Positions 47,990 through 60,524 of a stretch of DNA of 64,000 bases are shown here, in pieces. Where the stretch lies: contig JASANE010029210.1 in the NCBI GenBank assembly GCA_030248225.1, positions 26,150 to 90,149 on the forward strand, in the 5' to 3' direction. The number at the start of each line of letters is the position of its first letter. Position 1 is the first letter of the stretch. The notes under the pieces were generated by a model. That model worked only from the letters and a program-made list of their open reading frames with translations, was not told the origin of the DNA and ran no database searches. This DNA is from Trileptium ribeirensis. Taxonomy: Eukaryota > Nematoda > Enoplea > Enoplida > Thoracostomopsidae. The translations under genes and the position numbers were made by a program.

Positions 47990-50900
47990 TATACAATAAC
48001 GTATGATCTATTATGCAATGCAAGACGAATTTTTAAGCGAAGAACAAAGGCGTACCATAATTCTTTAAAATGGTAGATTAAATACATAAAAAATGAGCTT
48101 ACATACTCATAGGGGTGAAAGTCTCTATATGATTCTGAAAGCCAATTCCTAAGACGGGAGCTGCAGTCACCAGAACCGTCCGCACTAGGCTGTTTTTTTA
48201 ATTATACTTTGCGATCCTCAACTTGACTTGGTCAGTTTTGTAGTTTACGTTATATTTCATTAAATCATATTATACAACGTCGTTCATTTATTGTTTATCT
48301 AAAATCACGCAATACATCGCACGATCATGCTGTCACGAAATGTACGGAAAGTAATTCGCGAATAGAGTAGAACAATATTACCAAATAGCATTAGGAAATT
48401 CGGGTTCATGGACATGAAGAATTTTAGCGCATAACACAGATATATAATGACCTCCGACATAGATATGGGGCCATACTGGGTTACTATGCGACCAGCAATT
48501 TTATAGTTTCTGGGGGCACGAGGGTTTTATGCGCAGGAAGAGGGCACCTGATCATGCACGTTCATGGGGTTTAAATCCACAGTGTAAATTTTTTAAAATG
48601 ACGTGCCACCAAATACTTAATATCTGTGCTTTTTTAAGCGTTTTCACGCAATTAAAGCCTGGTTAACAGACAAATATCAGTATCTTGCTAAGCACACAAT
48701 TACTTTACTCAGCTGAATATGGTCATTGTTTTATAGTATTCTTTTTCTGTGCTGACAAGGATATCGCCAAAGATATCGCGATTCACTAATTATCAATCAC
48801 AACTTTTTGTATTTCAGCCCATTACTTTAAAGCTAAATACCGCTGTATACCGCTATAATGACACATTTTTCATTGCAAATTGATGCTGGTTCAGGTAAAG
48901 CATAGCATTGTTGATTCTGACAATTATGCAGCGTATTTTCAATACAGGGACAGGGTATTCAGAAATTGAATTAAAAATGGTCAATATATTGTTATCTTGA
49001 CTTGTGATGAAGTGCTTGGTGGCTTACCTTTTTTATCAAAAACGTGGGTGCAGTACAGTTTTCGAATGAGCAATTCAAGCAATGTTGTCACATAAAAACA
49101 GTTTGTTGAAAAGATAAGTTTGTTTAAAAATAGTCAAAAAAGTAAATTAAGAATCGAATACCCTCAGATATAAAATCACAAAACATTACTCAAAGTATCT
49201 ACGCGTTTTAAAGAACCAAAAGTTTATTTAATTACCTCTTAGATTCATTTAGAAAACCAATATTTGGTATTTTAAACTCAAGTTGCTTACTGTGAACGAA
49301 GGCTGTATTTGCTTTCGGTGGTTCCTTGCGGCCGCGTATAGCGTGGCTTAAAGAGAATGTATCTATGGTTCGTTTTAAAACTATTCTTTAAAAATGAAGA
49401 AATATATAAGAATTAAAAAAATCAAAAATGGTTCCATAAAGTTGTCTATTACGAAAAGCCGTTAGTTAATTTGTGCCTGTGTGAAAAAAGGATGAAGTAA
49501 AAGCGTTTTTGTGTTTTTAAAGCAGTTGTAATGGGCACGTCGTGGAGTATCTTCCACTTGCTTATGTGCTACGAATGTTGTCGATGTAGCGTTATGCCAT
49601 TTGCGTGTTCCAACGCTGAAAATGCGAGATTGAAAAAAACAGAAAAAATCGCTGCAACAAGGATCGACTAATAAGAGGTTTTCTGCTAAAAATTATTAAG
49701 TATTCAAGATTATTGATGGGTGTGTGTGATGTAACATGCGGGGTGGGACTGCCTCTGCCCACCCTGCGCCCACTTCTGGTGGTCACTCTACCATTTTTTA
49801 TGTGGTTCAGCCAAGTTTTCCAACACTTAATCGTATTTTCAGGCATCATTGTATTTTCTATTCTTATATATAACGTGTTTTATTAAGTTCAGTTCAGTCA
49901 ATCAGATAACAGATTATAACGGTGGCACCTTAAATTCGCACACAGAAAACTGCTGTACAGAAGGTTTCAAATTGCTGGAACACACATATTAGATTAAGTA
50001 TTTGTTCTTGTGTTATGTTTGTTTATCGTTTTCCCTAAAGCTTGTCTATTCGAACGATTTAGTTGCATATTTTACCAGCAACAGTCAGGTCGGAAATATG
50101 GTGGTGGTGGGGCGACTGGCTTTACTATCTATACCGGAAATTAAAAATACAAAATAGCAACCTGAACGGCCATTAAAGCACGATAGATTTTGAGATAAAA
50201 CACACTTTAGAAATGGATAATACTAGAACCTAGAACAGTTTGGTTTTTATGAGCTCGCACACACCTTGATTACAGGCACAGCGAAGCTTTCAAAGCTGCA
50301 GTCTATGGGTTATTAGCGGATAACTTTTTATACGTTAATTTTAAGAGTGTAATTATTTTTCTGTGAGCCATACAACCGAAGGAGGTTAGGTGTCCTGAAG
50401 ACCTTAATAATTTAGTTATGATATCCCATAAAGTACTCTATTCACATAAAACTGACGTTAATAATAAATATTGGTATTTTATATTTTCTCTTAGCATAGA
50501 GTCGATTTATGTAGAAATTTAAAGTATGCATCCAGGTCGAGCAAAGCAATGCATGGTGCTTTTTAAAAACCTTTATCCTAATGTGTTGTCGTCATTCGCC
50601 GATATTTCAGTATCAATCCATGCGCAGCAATCGGTATATTACGTTCCAATGACACAAGGCTCATTTATGTAGCTTTAACATCGTTATTGAAGTTTCTCCA
50701 CTAGCATCTCGGACGACGGCGAGGCGAAGCGAGCGTGGAGTCATCTGTGGATGTCTTTATGTGTAATCGCATGTGTTTAAGGTATATATACAAGCCCAAA
50801 GCCCCATTGAAGTTCTACAATGCTAGTCTGATAAGAGTTAAGGAACACCACAGTCGTATTCCGCGTCGTGGCATGAAACATGCAATAGCTTTTCTAAAGG

Positions 50901-51090
50901 CGAAGCAACTAACGCATAAACACATGAGTGACGTCAAACTTATATGTTCGGTGAATCTGGTTGCCCGACGCTCAACCTTAACTCCTACGGAAAACAAAGA
51001 AAAGTAGTGCATAATCGTGTTGGTAAAGTAAATGATAAAGTCGACCCATCGTATCATGTTGTATTTTATCCGTCGAATGATCGTATAAAC
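47990..51090. other. Non-coding block
   Basis: The only structure noted is a GGGTGGG...CCCACCC hairpin at about 49740-49765. No gene is supported. Confidence 0.45.
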
Positions 51091-51094
51091 ATTT

Positions 51095-51215
51095 GTATAT
51101 TAATGCTAAGCCTAAGCATGCGCCTAAGTCTAAGCCTAGCTATTAGTGTAATCCTAAGCCCATGACTAAGCCTAAGCTTAGCGTGGGTCCATAATTAAAT
51201 TTTACATTTTCCCCT
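51095..51215 (+). repeat. Foldback-family core, TTAGGC-rich copy
   Basis: CTAAGCCTAAGCATGCGCCT, AAGTCTAAGCCTAGC, ATCCTAAGCCCATGAC and TAAGCCTAAGCTTAGC form the densest run of GCCTAA-type hexamers in the window. The outer arms are missing. Confidence 0.55.
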
Positions 51216-51219
51216 TCTG

Positions 51220-52945
51220 TTATAGGGGCGTCTTGACCTGATATGACCACAATTAGTACGCAGAATGCGATATATCATGAAACAACTGAAAGCAGATTAC
51301 ATTCAGATAAGGGACTGTATAACATTTGAAACCAGAGAAAATTTACATTGTTATGTTGGACTACATATTACAAACGCATCCAGTTAAACATGATTTATAT
51401 TATAAACACACCCGTTTGAATATACAAACAGACAGTAACATGCCGAAATTTGGAAAATGACATTTCTGGCAAACAGTAACGGAACATATTCAAGATTACA
51501 GCAGAGCACGTAGCGATTGCTCAATAAGTGATGTTCGGCACAGCTGTAGATCTGAATGAGCTGATTCCAGGTTGTTTCCTTTTTTCGATATGACTTCCCA
51601 AAATATGTACTTCGGGACACATAGTACCGCATGGCCAGATCTGGCAAAGAACACCTAAGAATCAGTCTTTGGCCATTTTGACCCGGAAGACGATAGCATT
51701 CAATTACAAGACATATCGTCATCACTGACAAAAAAATCTGGCGGAAACTATTCATCCGAAGATGAGGTACGAGATTCAGCATAAACACAGCAGACAAAAA
51801 AATTTTCACAACTTTTAACTCTAGCGATCACACTGGGAACTGTGCTCGTTAAAAGCACTCCGTTTAAACAGGACGGTATATCCGATACTGCAAAACGCTA
51901 TGTATAACCCTTGTGCTCCAACCTAAAATTATGCTAAATAATTGCTGCACCATGTTAGTGTAGAAAATTCATAGTCGCGTGCGGGTTAATTCTACCCTTC
52001 GAAAAGACAAATCATCTTTTCCGCCTAATTCCTCATAAATTTATTTGTTTCATGATGAGACCTACAAAGGCAAATCTGTGTATATCCAAATCTTGAAGCA
52101 CAGTTGAAACCACTAATCAAACCGCGATATTTGACGCATAAAATTGTGGTAAGGAGTTAGAGGATTAGTCTATTCGTGATAATTTTACAAATTATAGGCT
52201 GGTTTATATGATTAGTTATATATCGTTTAGTATTCTTTTTATCTACCATTTAATACATTAAGATTTTAATCAATTCAAACTGGGCTTTATTTATGCATAT
52301 TTAAACATCGTGTGAATTAATTACATCTTGGTTTTCGATGCTTTACGTCTATAACAACATTAGTTTATTGGTACCGGTAGCCCAACTGCCGACCGATTCT
52401 GTATATAATAGAATATACTATGAAATCTCAACCCAATACCATTAAGTATGTTGTTTAAAATTCATAACACTCATATAAATGTCAAAATTGAGTGAACAAA
52501 ATTTAATCTTTGGTATATCTAATGGCAGCTGTTCGGTACACAGAGAACTGCTACCTAATCGAGACCTGATTCGATGGTGGTTCTAAATTCATTTAAATTC
52601 TACTGGATTTCCAATACATAGAGCAACATTCGCCGGAAATGCACCTCAGTAATGATAAATATTCCAATTTGAGTTTATTTACAGTTGAAGAGTGATATTT
52701 CGCAGCAAGCTGAAACTTCAACCCATGTAAACAGATATAATTTTCTCCAAATTCAATGTGCTAACTTGTGACTTGTGCTTTCGTTTTGTTGGACACGAAA
52801 TGGATCATTTTGGCACAGAAAGAATTACTATAAGTGGATGAAATTTGTTGCTCCTTGGCCGCAAATCACGCACACCACAGTGGGACCAATATCAAATGGA
52901 GATTTGTTTTCCACATTTGGTTTATTTTAAAAGAATATTACAAAG
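51220..52945. other. Non-coding block
   Basis: A 141-codon minus frame (51809-51384) with many Cys, Tyr and hydrophobic residues is the longest unexplained frame here. It matches no family I know and has no clear splice context. Confidence 0.4.
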
Positions 52946-52954
52946 GTGGTCAAT

Positions 52955-53100
52955 GTAACTTTTATGACCGGAAGCGAAATGCATGCCATGCAAACTTTTA
53001 GCCCTAGCCTAAGCTAAGGTACCTGTATGAGCCATACAATAAACCTAAGCCAAACCCCCCGCACTAAGTTTGTTCTAACGATATAAGGTATGGACGGTAA
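52955..53100 (+). repeat. Foldback-family core, diverged copy
   Basis: It shares TTATGACCGGAAGCGAAATG, CATGCCATGC, CCTAGCCTAAGCTAAGG, ATAAACCTAAGCCAAACCC and GTTCTAACGATATAA with the core at 10860-11010. Confidence 0.6.
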
Positions 53101-53197
53101 AGGTATCATGGACCCAAAAAGTATATTACAAAGGCAACTACAAGCTAACGGGTGTATATTATAAAAGGAACATATATATATTATACTAATGGCGTTA

Positions 53198-53380
53198 TAT
53201 ATTAATGTTTCTACCCTTGAGCGAGGACTTGATTGCGCACAATACGAGTGTCTTCCCACAATCGAGCACCCGCTCGCATGCGACATCGAGCAACTCCCCG
53301 GGGTTAGTCAACCGCAAGCGAGCACCCTCGGGCGGCCACTCACAAGCGGGTAACAAGCGAGTGCTCGCTCGATTGCACCT
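53198..53380. other. GC-rich patch of GCGAGC-type repeats
   Basis: CGAGCACCCGCTCGCATGCG, CAAGCGAGCACCCTCG and AGCGAGTGCTCGCTCG form overlapping short palindromes in about 180 bp. It looks like a decayed short-period repeat. Frames on both strands reflect composition only. Confidence 0.5.
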
Positions 53381-53384
53381 AATT

Positions 53385-54785
53385 CTGACCGCAACTGTAA
53401 TATACACTATATGCATAAAATTTTGTCTTAAAGTCAATTATTGCAACAGTTCAGTTTCATCACATTTTTACTTATTTGTGGGCCCCTATTTCTGATTAGC
53501 GCTACGAATAACCTTTTGAAGCGACTCTCCAACATGGAAAACGGGCGGTCACTCGCCGAGTTTTGAATGTTGTTAAAATATTGCGCATTGGTTATGTCTA
53601 GCGAGGAAAAATCCATCTCATTAACAAATTAAGGCAGATGATATTTTGTTATGAAGTAGGTGATTTATGCTTGGTTTCCTGATTTATTGTTCCATGATAT
53701 CTTATAGTTTGTTTTCCTTCGATTTGTAAAACGAACGCCGCAGCCTTGTGCAGTTTTGTTAGTAACTGTTGCATTAACTAAAAATTAAAACAAAAGAAAA
53801 AGCGTTTTAGAGAAGAAATTCGATATTTTTAACGATTACTATTAATCTTTGTTTACTTAATGCTTGAGAATGCTGAAATTGAACACTTAGTGTTGATAAT
53901 GGCCTGATGTACTGCTGATACTGCGAAGCTATAAGCCATCGACAGTCATCTGATATGCTTTTATAATGTGTTGCAGAACTATACCATAATGAGAATACTA
54001 ATCAAGCTAATGCAGTTATTTTAGCTAGGAGCTACCTGGACGGCATACACTTCAGCTAAGCGCTATCACAAGGTTATTACAAAAATAAAAAGTGTAAAAA
54101 TTGCGCAGAAGAGTATGACGCTCGGTTGTACTTGCGAATTTTAGCTTATCCGATCATGTGGTCACTTGTGGCCTATCCCCTCTCCTAAATGGACTGTAGC
54201 AGGGGTTTTTGGGCTGTATGTGCTATTCAAAGGTTTCTGGGGAGTACCAATTAATAGGTCGCCAATAACCAATGAGAACGAGCGTAGAGCAGGAGTAGTA
54301 ATCAGCGGTAGCTCCTATTGCTGTTCTAATCTCATTGATTATCAGTGACCTTATAGTTCGTACTGCAGAAGAAACCGTGAGGGTAGCTGATAGCTCCCAG
54401 GCAATCGTGGAATACTTTGTTGCAATAATTGAGAATTGTGTAGGTCAAAAAGCGTCCACATAATTGGACATGACCAAATAGATAAGCGTAACTCAAGGGC
54501 ATACAAGATTAGAACCAGGACAGGATATTCTGCCGCGCCCCGCCCCGTTGCCCATATCCAGCGCCTTGCCTCGCCCCGCAACTTATTAAGCAAACACAAA
54601 AGAACAATAGACTTTGGTAGACAAAGCTAAGATGAACTGTACCTATTAGTTTAAAATTTTCACCAAAGTGATAACTGATTTTCATGCGAAACTGTGACTA
54701 CAAAAAACTTATTAGAATAACTATGCAATATGAAATTCACAAAATCCTACTATATTAAATGACTTTCCAGTCAGTGTACCACACT
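53385..54785. other. Non-coding block
   Basis: I see nothing I can support here. Confidence 0.45.
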
Positions 54786-54790
54786 TTCGG

Positions 54791-54850
54791 GAGATTTGGT
54801 ATTAATGTATTGGTAAGATCGAGATTTGGTATTAATGTATTGGTACGATC
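54791..54850. repeat. Direct duplication, 2 x 30 bp
   Basis: GAGATTTGGTATTAATGTAT plus TGGTAAGATC is repeated at once with a single A-to-C change. Confidence 0.95.
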
Positions 54851-54854
54851 GTGC

Positions 54855-55425
54855 AAAGTTTTCGGTGTTACCATTTGCTGAGCATCAACAAAGTTCACGA
54901 TGTTAAAAATCGTTCTAGCCGTGGGATCACACACCATAGTAGCTAAGCAGAAGCAGAACTTTCAGCGATAGTATTGTTATATGACTTGGGTATTGAAAAG
55001 CTCTTGTTCATAATTTTTCTAATGTCACTGCAACTACTGTTGTTCGTTATTTTGTTGTTGTAAAATCTGTGGTAAAAGCAAGCCGCGCATGATGTGTTAA
55101 GATCCAGTAAATCTAAAATGTTTATGCTCCAAGCTCTATAAACGATTTGCACTGCTTCTAAAACCTTTTGGGCTTAATTTTGCTGCTTAATTAGGTTAAA
55201 GTTAAGATTTACATTCTGAACTGCTCCACTTCGCGTCCGGATCTATCAGCTGGGCGCGGCTGGGAACTTCATGTTGACCAGCCCCTTTTCTAACTCTGTG
55301 GCATATTCTTCCACAGAATTTCAGTTAGGTACTATACCAAAAGGCAATGATGTAACACTTTATGGGTAATAAGCGTGACAATTCCAACCGTGTTCATCAG
55401 ATATGTACCTTTAGGTTTTGGACAA
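54855..55425. other. Non-coding block
   Basis: I see nothing I can support here. Confidence 0.4.
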
Positions 55426-55429
55426 CCCA

Positions 55430-55885
55430 TATAGACCCTGCCCAGCCCACGTTCTTGGACCAACAAACTTACACTCCAACCGTGTTATTGAATCCACAAA
55501 TTTACACACAACCCATGTTTCTAGACGAACGAAGTCAGACTGCTTAACCATCATATTTAGACCCCGTCCCCTTAGTTTTTAGACCACTAAATTCAGCCAA
55601 AAATAATTATTTTCAAAATCATATTAGATGTTTTTATTCAAGAAGCTGGTGGTCTGACTGTCGTGGTCAAGAAGCTCGAAGTCTGGATTTGTTGCTTCAG
55701 AATCTGAGTGGTACTTGGTGGTCAAGAACCTGAGATTCTGAATTTTGTTGTCCAAGAACTTGGGTGGGTGTAAACACGGAGGTCCTGGAAGAAAGGGGTG
55801 TAAATTTGGTTGACTAAAAACATGTTGCGATAAAAGTACTTTGGATCATAGATTTTATTGTACAAGAACATGGTTGGGCAGTCAT
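55430..55885. repeat. Mirrored array of diverged ~35-bp repeats
   Basis: On the plus strand at 55430-55600, units like CCCACGTTCTTGGACCAACA followed by AACTTACACTCCA repeat about every 35 bp. From about 55640 to 55885 the same unit appears on the minus strand (for example CCAACCATGTTCTTGTACAA). The two half-arrays face each other across about 40 bp. In translation both give a ~12-residue pattern such as (P/T)-x-F-L-D-x-x-x-Y-T-P, but stops and frame changes argue against a protein. Confidence 0.65.
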
Positions 55886-55889
55886 GTTT

Positions 55890-57090
55890 ATGACTCAGAA
55901 AGTGTGTTATCATACACCACGTGGATAAAGCCAAAGTATTCGATAATATAGAAAAGCTGAAGAGTTTCACGCCCTTCATCATAGCCAAACTATAATCAAA
56001 TCTTGGCTGCTCCTATCCAGGTATACACGAGTTTAACAGTTTGTTGTCTTCGCTTGAACGCAGAACGCCATTTCATCGATGTGCTAATTAATCCCACATC
56101 TTCGAACCCTCCTACGAGCATAGTCTTTTTGTCCAAAAAACTAAGGCCAGGTCACTCCAGGGTACCTCTTACCTGCCTGTAAAATGGGTACGTGCATGAT
56201 CAGAAGATCAGAAGGCAAGTGGTTTCCTTGTCGGATCTGGCATATCTTCGCCCAAATATTACCAAAAACTCTGATATATTCTAATCAAATCAAACACAAA
56301 GGAACTTACATTGCGAAGGCAATTGAAATGCAATGAAAAATGGACACGCAACGAGATTGAAAACAAGAGTATAAAATACAGTTTTGAAACTGTTAAGATT
56401 AGCATCAACTCAAACGATCGACCGCCTATTTTGGTTTCTTGAAAAGCGCAAACCAATTATGCCCACTGCTACACGGCATCTACATATAATTGGTGCACAT
56501 TACCGTAGAAACATTAATGTGTCCGTAAGGAAACAGCGAACGTAAGAAATGCAAAATATAAAAGCATGGAAAATGAAAATTTGTAAAAAGTCACATTTAA
56601 AATGCGCAGCACTGTTCGTTGTAAGAAGGTAACATCACATCATAACGCAGCTGAATGTATTCATTTACCATGAAAAAGTGCGTTGCATATATTTGGCACA
56701 TACTTCCAAATACAACTACAGCGAAATATTATATCGCAAACTATTCTTGCACCAAATAATTCTTCAATGTATTAAAACTTGTTTAAGCTTAAAGATACCA
56801 ATAAGAATGTCTAAACTCTGCCCAAATGTTTTGAAGTTTCGTATAGTTACATCAAAAATTGCAATAGGAAAATATTTAAAATGTTAATCATATTCTGTTG
56901 AAAAAGCCTTTAGTAAAGTTGGCCCCATAGATTAATTCATTGCAATATAGATAACACAGGCACAAAAGTTGAAATCATTCTTCACATGTTGTAGAAAAAT
57001 AATAAAATTATAAATAAACATAAGTGCCGTTATACTTACTTGTATTTAAAATGTATAAAACATTTAAAAAGATTAAAATAACTTTAAGAA
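55890..57090. other. Non-coding block
   Basis: I see no gene. It lies just downstream of exon B on the minus strand and would be intronic if exon B is used. Confidence 0.4.
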
Positions 57091-57097
57091 AACTTAC

Positions 57098-57200
57098 AAT
57101 CTTTCTTCTCTTTTCGAACATAGAACTCAACAACCATTGAAACACGATTCGAATGATCGCGAAGTAGTTGATACGTTAAACCTGCTGCGGCCGAACCCAT
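57098..57200 (-). CDS. Candidate first coding exon B (MGSAAAGLTYQLLRD)
   Basis: The minus-strand frame starts at ATG 57200 (A at -3, G at +4). It encodes 34 residues plus one base and ends at a GTAAGT donor (57097-57092). The start MGSAAAGLTYQLLRD matches exon A in 11 of 15 residues, with silent codon differences between the two, so similarity at the protein level appears maintained. The rest, HSNRVSMVVEFYVRKEKKD, aligns loosely with the end of exon A (R-x-S-I/M-L/V-L/V) but lacks exon A's linker. Both exons end in phase 1, so both could join one shared downstream exon. The protein family is unknown. The segment encoding VVEFYVRKEK recurs inverted at the window's right end. Confidence 0.6.
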
Positions 57201-57204
57201 ACTT

Positions 57205-58225
57205 ATGTCTATGAACGCTAATTTGGCTGTCGACAATTATTATGTATTAATCTATATTTATGAGTGAGGTGGAATCGTATTTGTAGTAAATTGGCTACAA
57301 GTTTATAAGTTTACAATTTGTATCCTTGAACAGTATATATAGACAAACGATTGGTGATCACATATTCTGGATACAAACCGTAAATCTGGCTACAAACCTT
57401 GACAAATTTAAGCCATTGAAATGATACGGAAATGCCAAAAATTTATGCGAATACTAACTTAGTTTCAATTCTATTCACCATTTAATAACTCAAGTAAATT
57501 AAAATTGCAAAGATAACTCAAAAAAACAACACAACAGATTGAAGTGCGCACCTAGGGGTTTTGCGGCGTCCATCTTATAATGCATTGTTTGGATCTTTCC
57601 CTGCCTATAGTTGCGCACCTATCGTATAAATAGTCAGGGTCACACTCATGCCATAAATCAATTCCTGTGGGTATATCACACATCTTTAACGACTACATTT
57701 TTTGTTTATGGTGTCACACGCACACATCCTTATCTATCAGTTTTTGCGAATTAACATTAACGCATACCATGTGTAGCTAATTCTGTGTATTATGCCATTG
57801 TATCATTAGTTTTTTTAAACTTCTATGTTTGTATGTAGAAAATATGCGCGTCGATGGAATGGTATTCAGCATACCGTCTTATAAACTGTAAAAAAGACAC
57901 GGTCTTAAAACAGTCGGAAAATGACAACCCACAAGTAACTACCCTTGAATAGTTTTATGAAAATCAATTGGGTGTCTAAGACATCCTACTGTCGAGGGTG
58001 TACCTGACACTGTGTGGGGCATATAGGTTATATTGGGATATTATCATGTGAACGTCGCATTCGTTTTCAAATCAAAAATTGGTTGAACATGTAACGTTTC
58101 GTTTAGCTTTCCTTGCCTTTTCAACGTCGTAAGATCGCTTTTGACTCAAAGAAATTCAGCTGGAAATCATCTTAGTACTCCTAATTTTACGAAAACGTTT
58201 CCAATATGAGAGAGAACGCTGATCA
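57205..58225. other. Non-coding block; possible 5' region of exon B
   Basis: It lies upstream of exon B on the minus strand. I see no recognisable promoter element. Confidence 0.4.
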
Positions 58226-58231
58226 AAATTC

Positions 58232-58745
58232 TTGTTGACACTGTCTGAACCGGCCACTGGGTGAGAACCCCGAACCCACCACTGTATGCGCCAATGCTAA
58301 AATGTTCGAAAGGTCGTATGGTACTACAATGGGTAAACAACGATAGGATATTCTATGTGTTAAGTTCTTAAATATTTCAAATTTTAACGATGAATCATTA
58401 TTCGTCGTTTAATGCTGCACTAGTCGATGAGTTCCATAGCATAGATGCTACATTTACTGATCAGTTACAGCAATTTGTCAACATAGAATAATTCTTTTGT
58501 TGACATTGGTCTGAACCTACTACTCAGTGGGAACCCAGAACCCACCACTGTATGCGCCATTGCTAAAATGCCTGAAAGGTCGTATGGTACTGCAATAGGT
58601 AAACAACGATAGGATAGGCTATATGTTAAGTACATCAATTTTTTAAATTTTAACGATAAACCGTTGCTCGTCGTTTACTGCTGTACTGGCCGATGAGTGA
58701 CCTAGCATAGCTGAAACATTAAGTGATCAGTGACACCAACCTGTG
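58232..58745. repeat. Tandem duplication, 2 x 265 bp
   Basis: Copies start with TTGTTGAC at 58232 and 58497. They share ACCCACCACTGTATGCGCCA, AAAGGTCGTATGGTACT, GGTAAACAACGATAGGATA, TCGTCGTTTA and TGATCAGT. They are moderately diverged and contain no frame. Confidence 0.85.
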
Positions 58746-58749
58746 AAAC

Positions 58750-59900
58750 CATAAGCAACTTATACAATAACTGTAATATTGGAATGATTGTAATTGAAAA
58801 AATTGTATTTTGCTGTCCCGCACGCTCGTGGAACACTGATATGAGTGCTTCCACATTCTTAAGGTTATAGACGTGCCAAAATTTAATTAGATTTTGTCCA
58901 GCCATAACTTGGGTTTGCAAAATATACAGCTTGTGTTGTAAAATATTGGGTTTTGGATGCAATTGAAATACCTATTTAGTTGATATTAATACTATACCTT
59001 ATATAACCAAAACGCAAATTCAAAAGCAATAATAAAACGCACCTGCCAATACCAAAATTCGTTTTCAAAGTGGTACTAGAACAAGAAGAGGACAATGTTA
59101 GTCCTTCGTAAGGGTTTATGCACAACTTTCGTTCCCGTGGTACAAAATTTCAAGCCAAACATCTTGACTGAATTTATTTTGGACAAGAAAAGAAGATTGC
59201 TCCACAACTGCTCAACAACTGAAGCACATACTCGCAGTGTATATGCTTACGTGGAACCTTAAAATGTGTGACAAACAAATTGAGCCACAGCCACATTCTG
59301 AAATTTTAGGTGTTATAGTACAATTAAAGCGTCTAAAGTATAAGCGTTCCACGACCAGCAGGGTTCGAAAAGCCAGGATGATATATCTTGTATTCATCCA
59401 TTTTTAGTGCGAAATGGCATTAGTTCTTGTCGTATTTGTATATCATCAAGTCCGCGTCAGCTTCTGCACCTCTGGTAGCGACCACAGCTCGTACCGACAA
59501 AAATTTCTGAACTTTTAAAACAATTTGTAATAGCAGCCCAGAAATTTTGAAAAGGGCAACGATATATAGTTATCGGTGGCAACAATCACCTGGCCCAACA
59601 TGGATTATATATGCATCGTTTGCAGTTTATGCTTCCAGTTCATGATAAAGTTACATCGCATAAATTTCTCGTCATTTTCGAATTTAAATAGCACATGCAT
59701 TGTGGCAACTGTATAAAAATTAGAGGCAAAAATATTATATTATCACATGTTTGTGTCAAAAACCGCACTGCATGCGCAGAATTTCAACAATTTCTTATTT
59801 CAAAAATTAAACGTTACTTGTACAAAAAATGCTACAGGTACCCTTACTAAAGTTTATCACACAACATATTGACCAACCTTATTTACATGCACACCGAACA
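58750..59900. other. Non-coding block
   Basis: I see nothing I can support here. Confidence 0.45.
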
Positions 59901-59904
59901 TTTT

Positions 59905-60520
59905 GATTCCGAAACATTGTATTAAAATGCATAAGTTAAACAAAATTTATATACAATATGGAACGCTTTCCTGATTTATATGCAACTTAACATGCGACTT
60001 ATGCAGTACGTGTTGCGTATGAAACGTTGCACTAAAATGCATCATATGTTATCCAAAATTTGCATAAACTATCGAACAATTTGCTAATTTATACGTACAA
60101 TGAATATGCAAATTTTTCAGCACGTTTTATGTTTTAAATATCCTGAAATGCATCATATGTTAAACATAATTTGCATAAAATACTGAACAATTTCCTAATT
60201 TATATGCACATAGTGGATGCTACTGTTTAAGCAAGTTTAGTATATGAAACGTTGCATTAAAATGCATCTTATGTTACACGAAGTTTGAAAACATTGAACA
60301 GTTTCTTGGTTTATATGCGCACTACGCTAGCGACACTTTAAAATGTTTTGTCTTTGTTATATTGCACTAAAATGGATAATATGTTACAAAAAATTGTATA
60401 AAATATCGAACAATTTCCCGATTTATGTGGACATTGAACAAGTGACGGTTTTGTATATGAAATGTGGCACCAAATTGCATCACATGTTATACAGAATTTG
60501 TATAAAATATCGATCGATTT
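59905..60520. repeat. Diverged tandem array, ~6 x ~112 bp
   Basis: Motifs GAAACGTTGCACTAAAATGC, ATCATATGTTA, AATTTGCATAAA, ATCGAACAATTTCC and GATTTATATGCAC recur about every 105-117 bp, with repeats near 59920, 60022, 60130, 60247, 60355 and 60460. No reading frame persists. Confidence 0.8.
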
Positions 60521-60524
60521 TTAT

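Noticed and set aside
51095..51215. Interstitial telomere
   Set aside because: The GCCTAA-type hexamers are short, imperfect and change orientation. They occur as part of a dispersed element core.
51384..51809. A 141-codon gene on the minus strand
   Set aside because: No known domain, no promoter or splice evidence, and an odd Cys/Tyr-rich composition in AT-rich DNA. It is kept only as an unexplained frame in the block entry.
57098..57200. Slo2-type potassium channel assignment for exon B
   Set aside because: VEFYV resembles the N-terminal motif of those channels, but the following residues do not match and no membrane segments follow.
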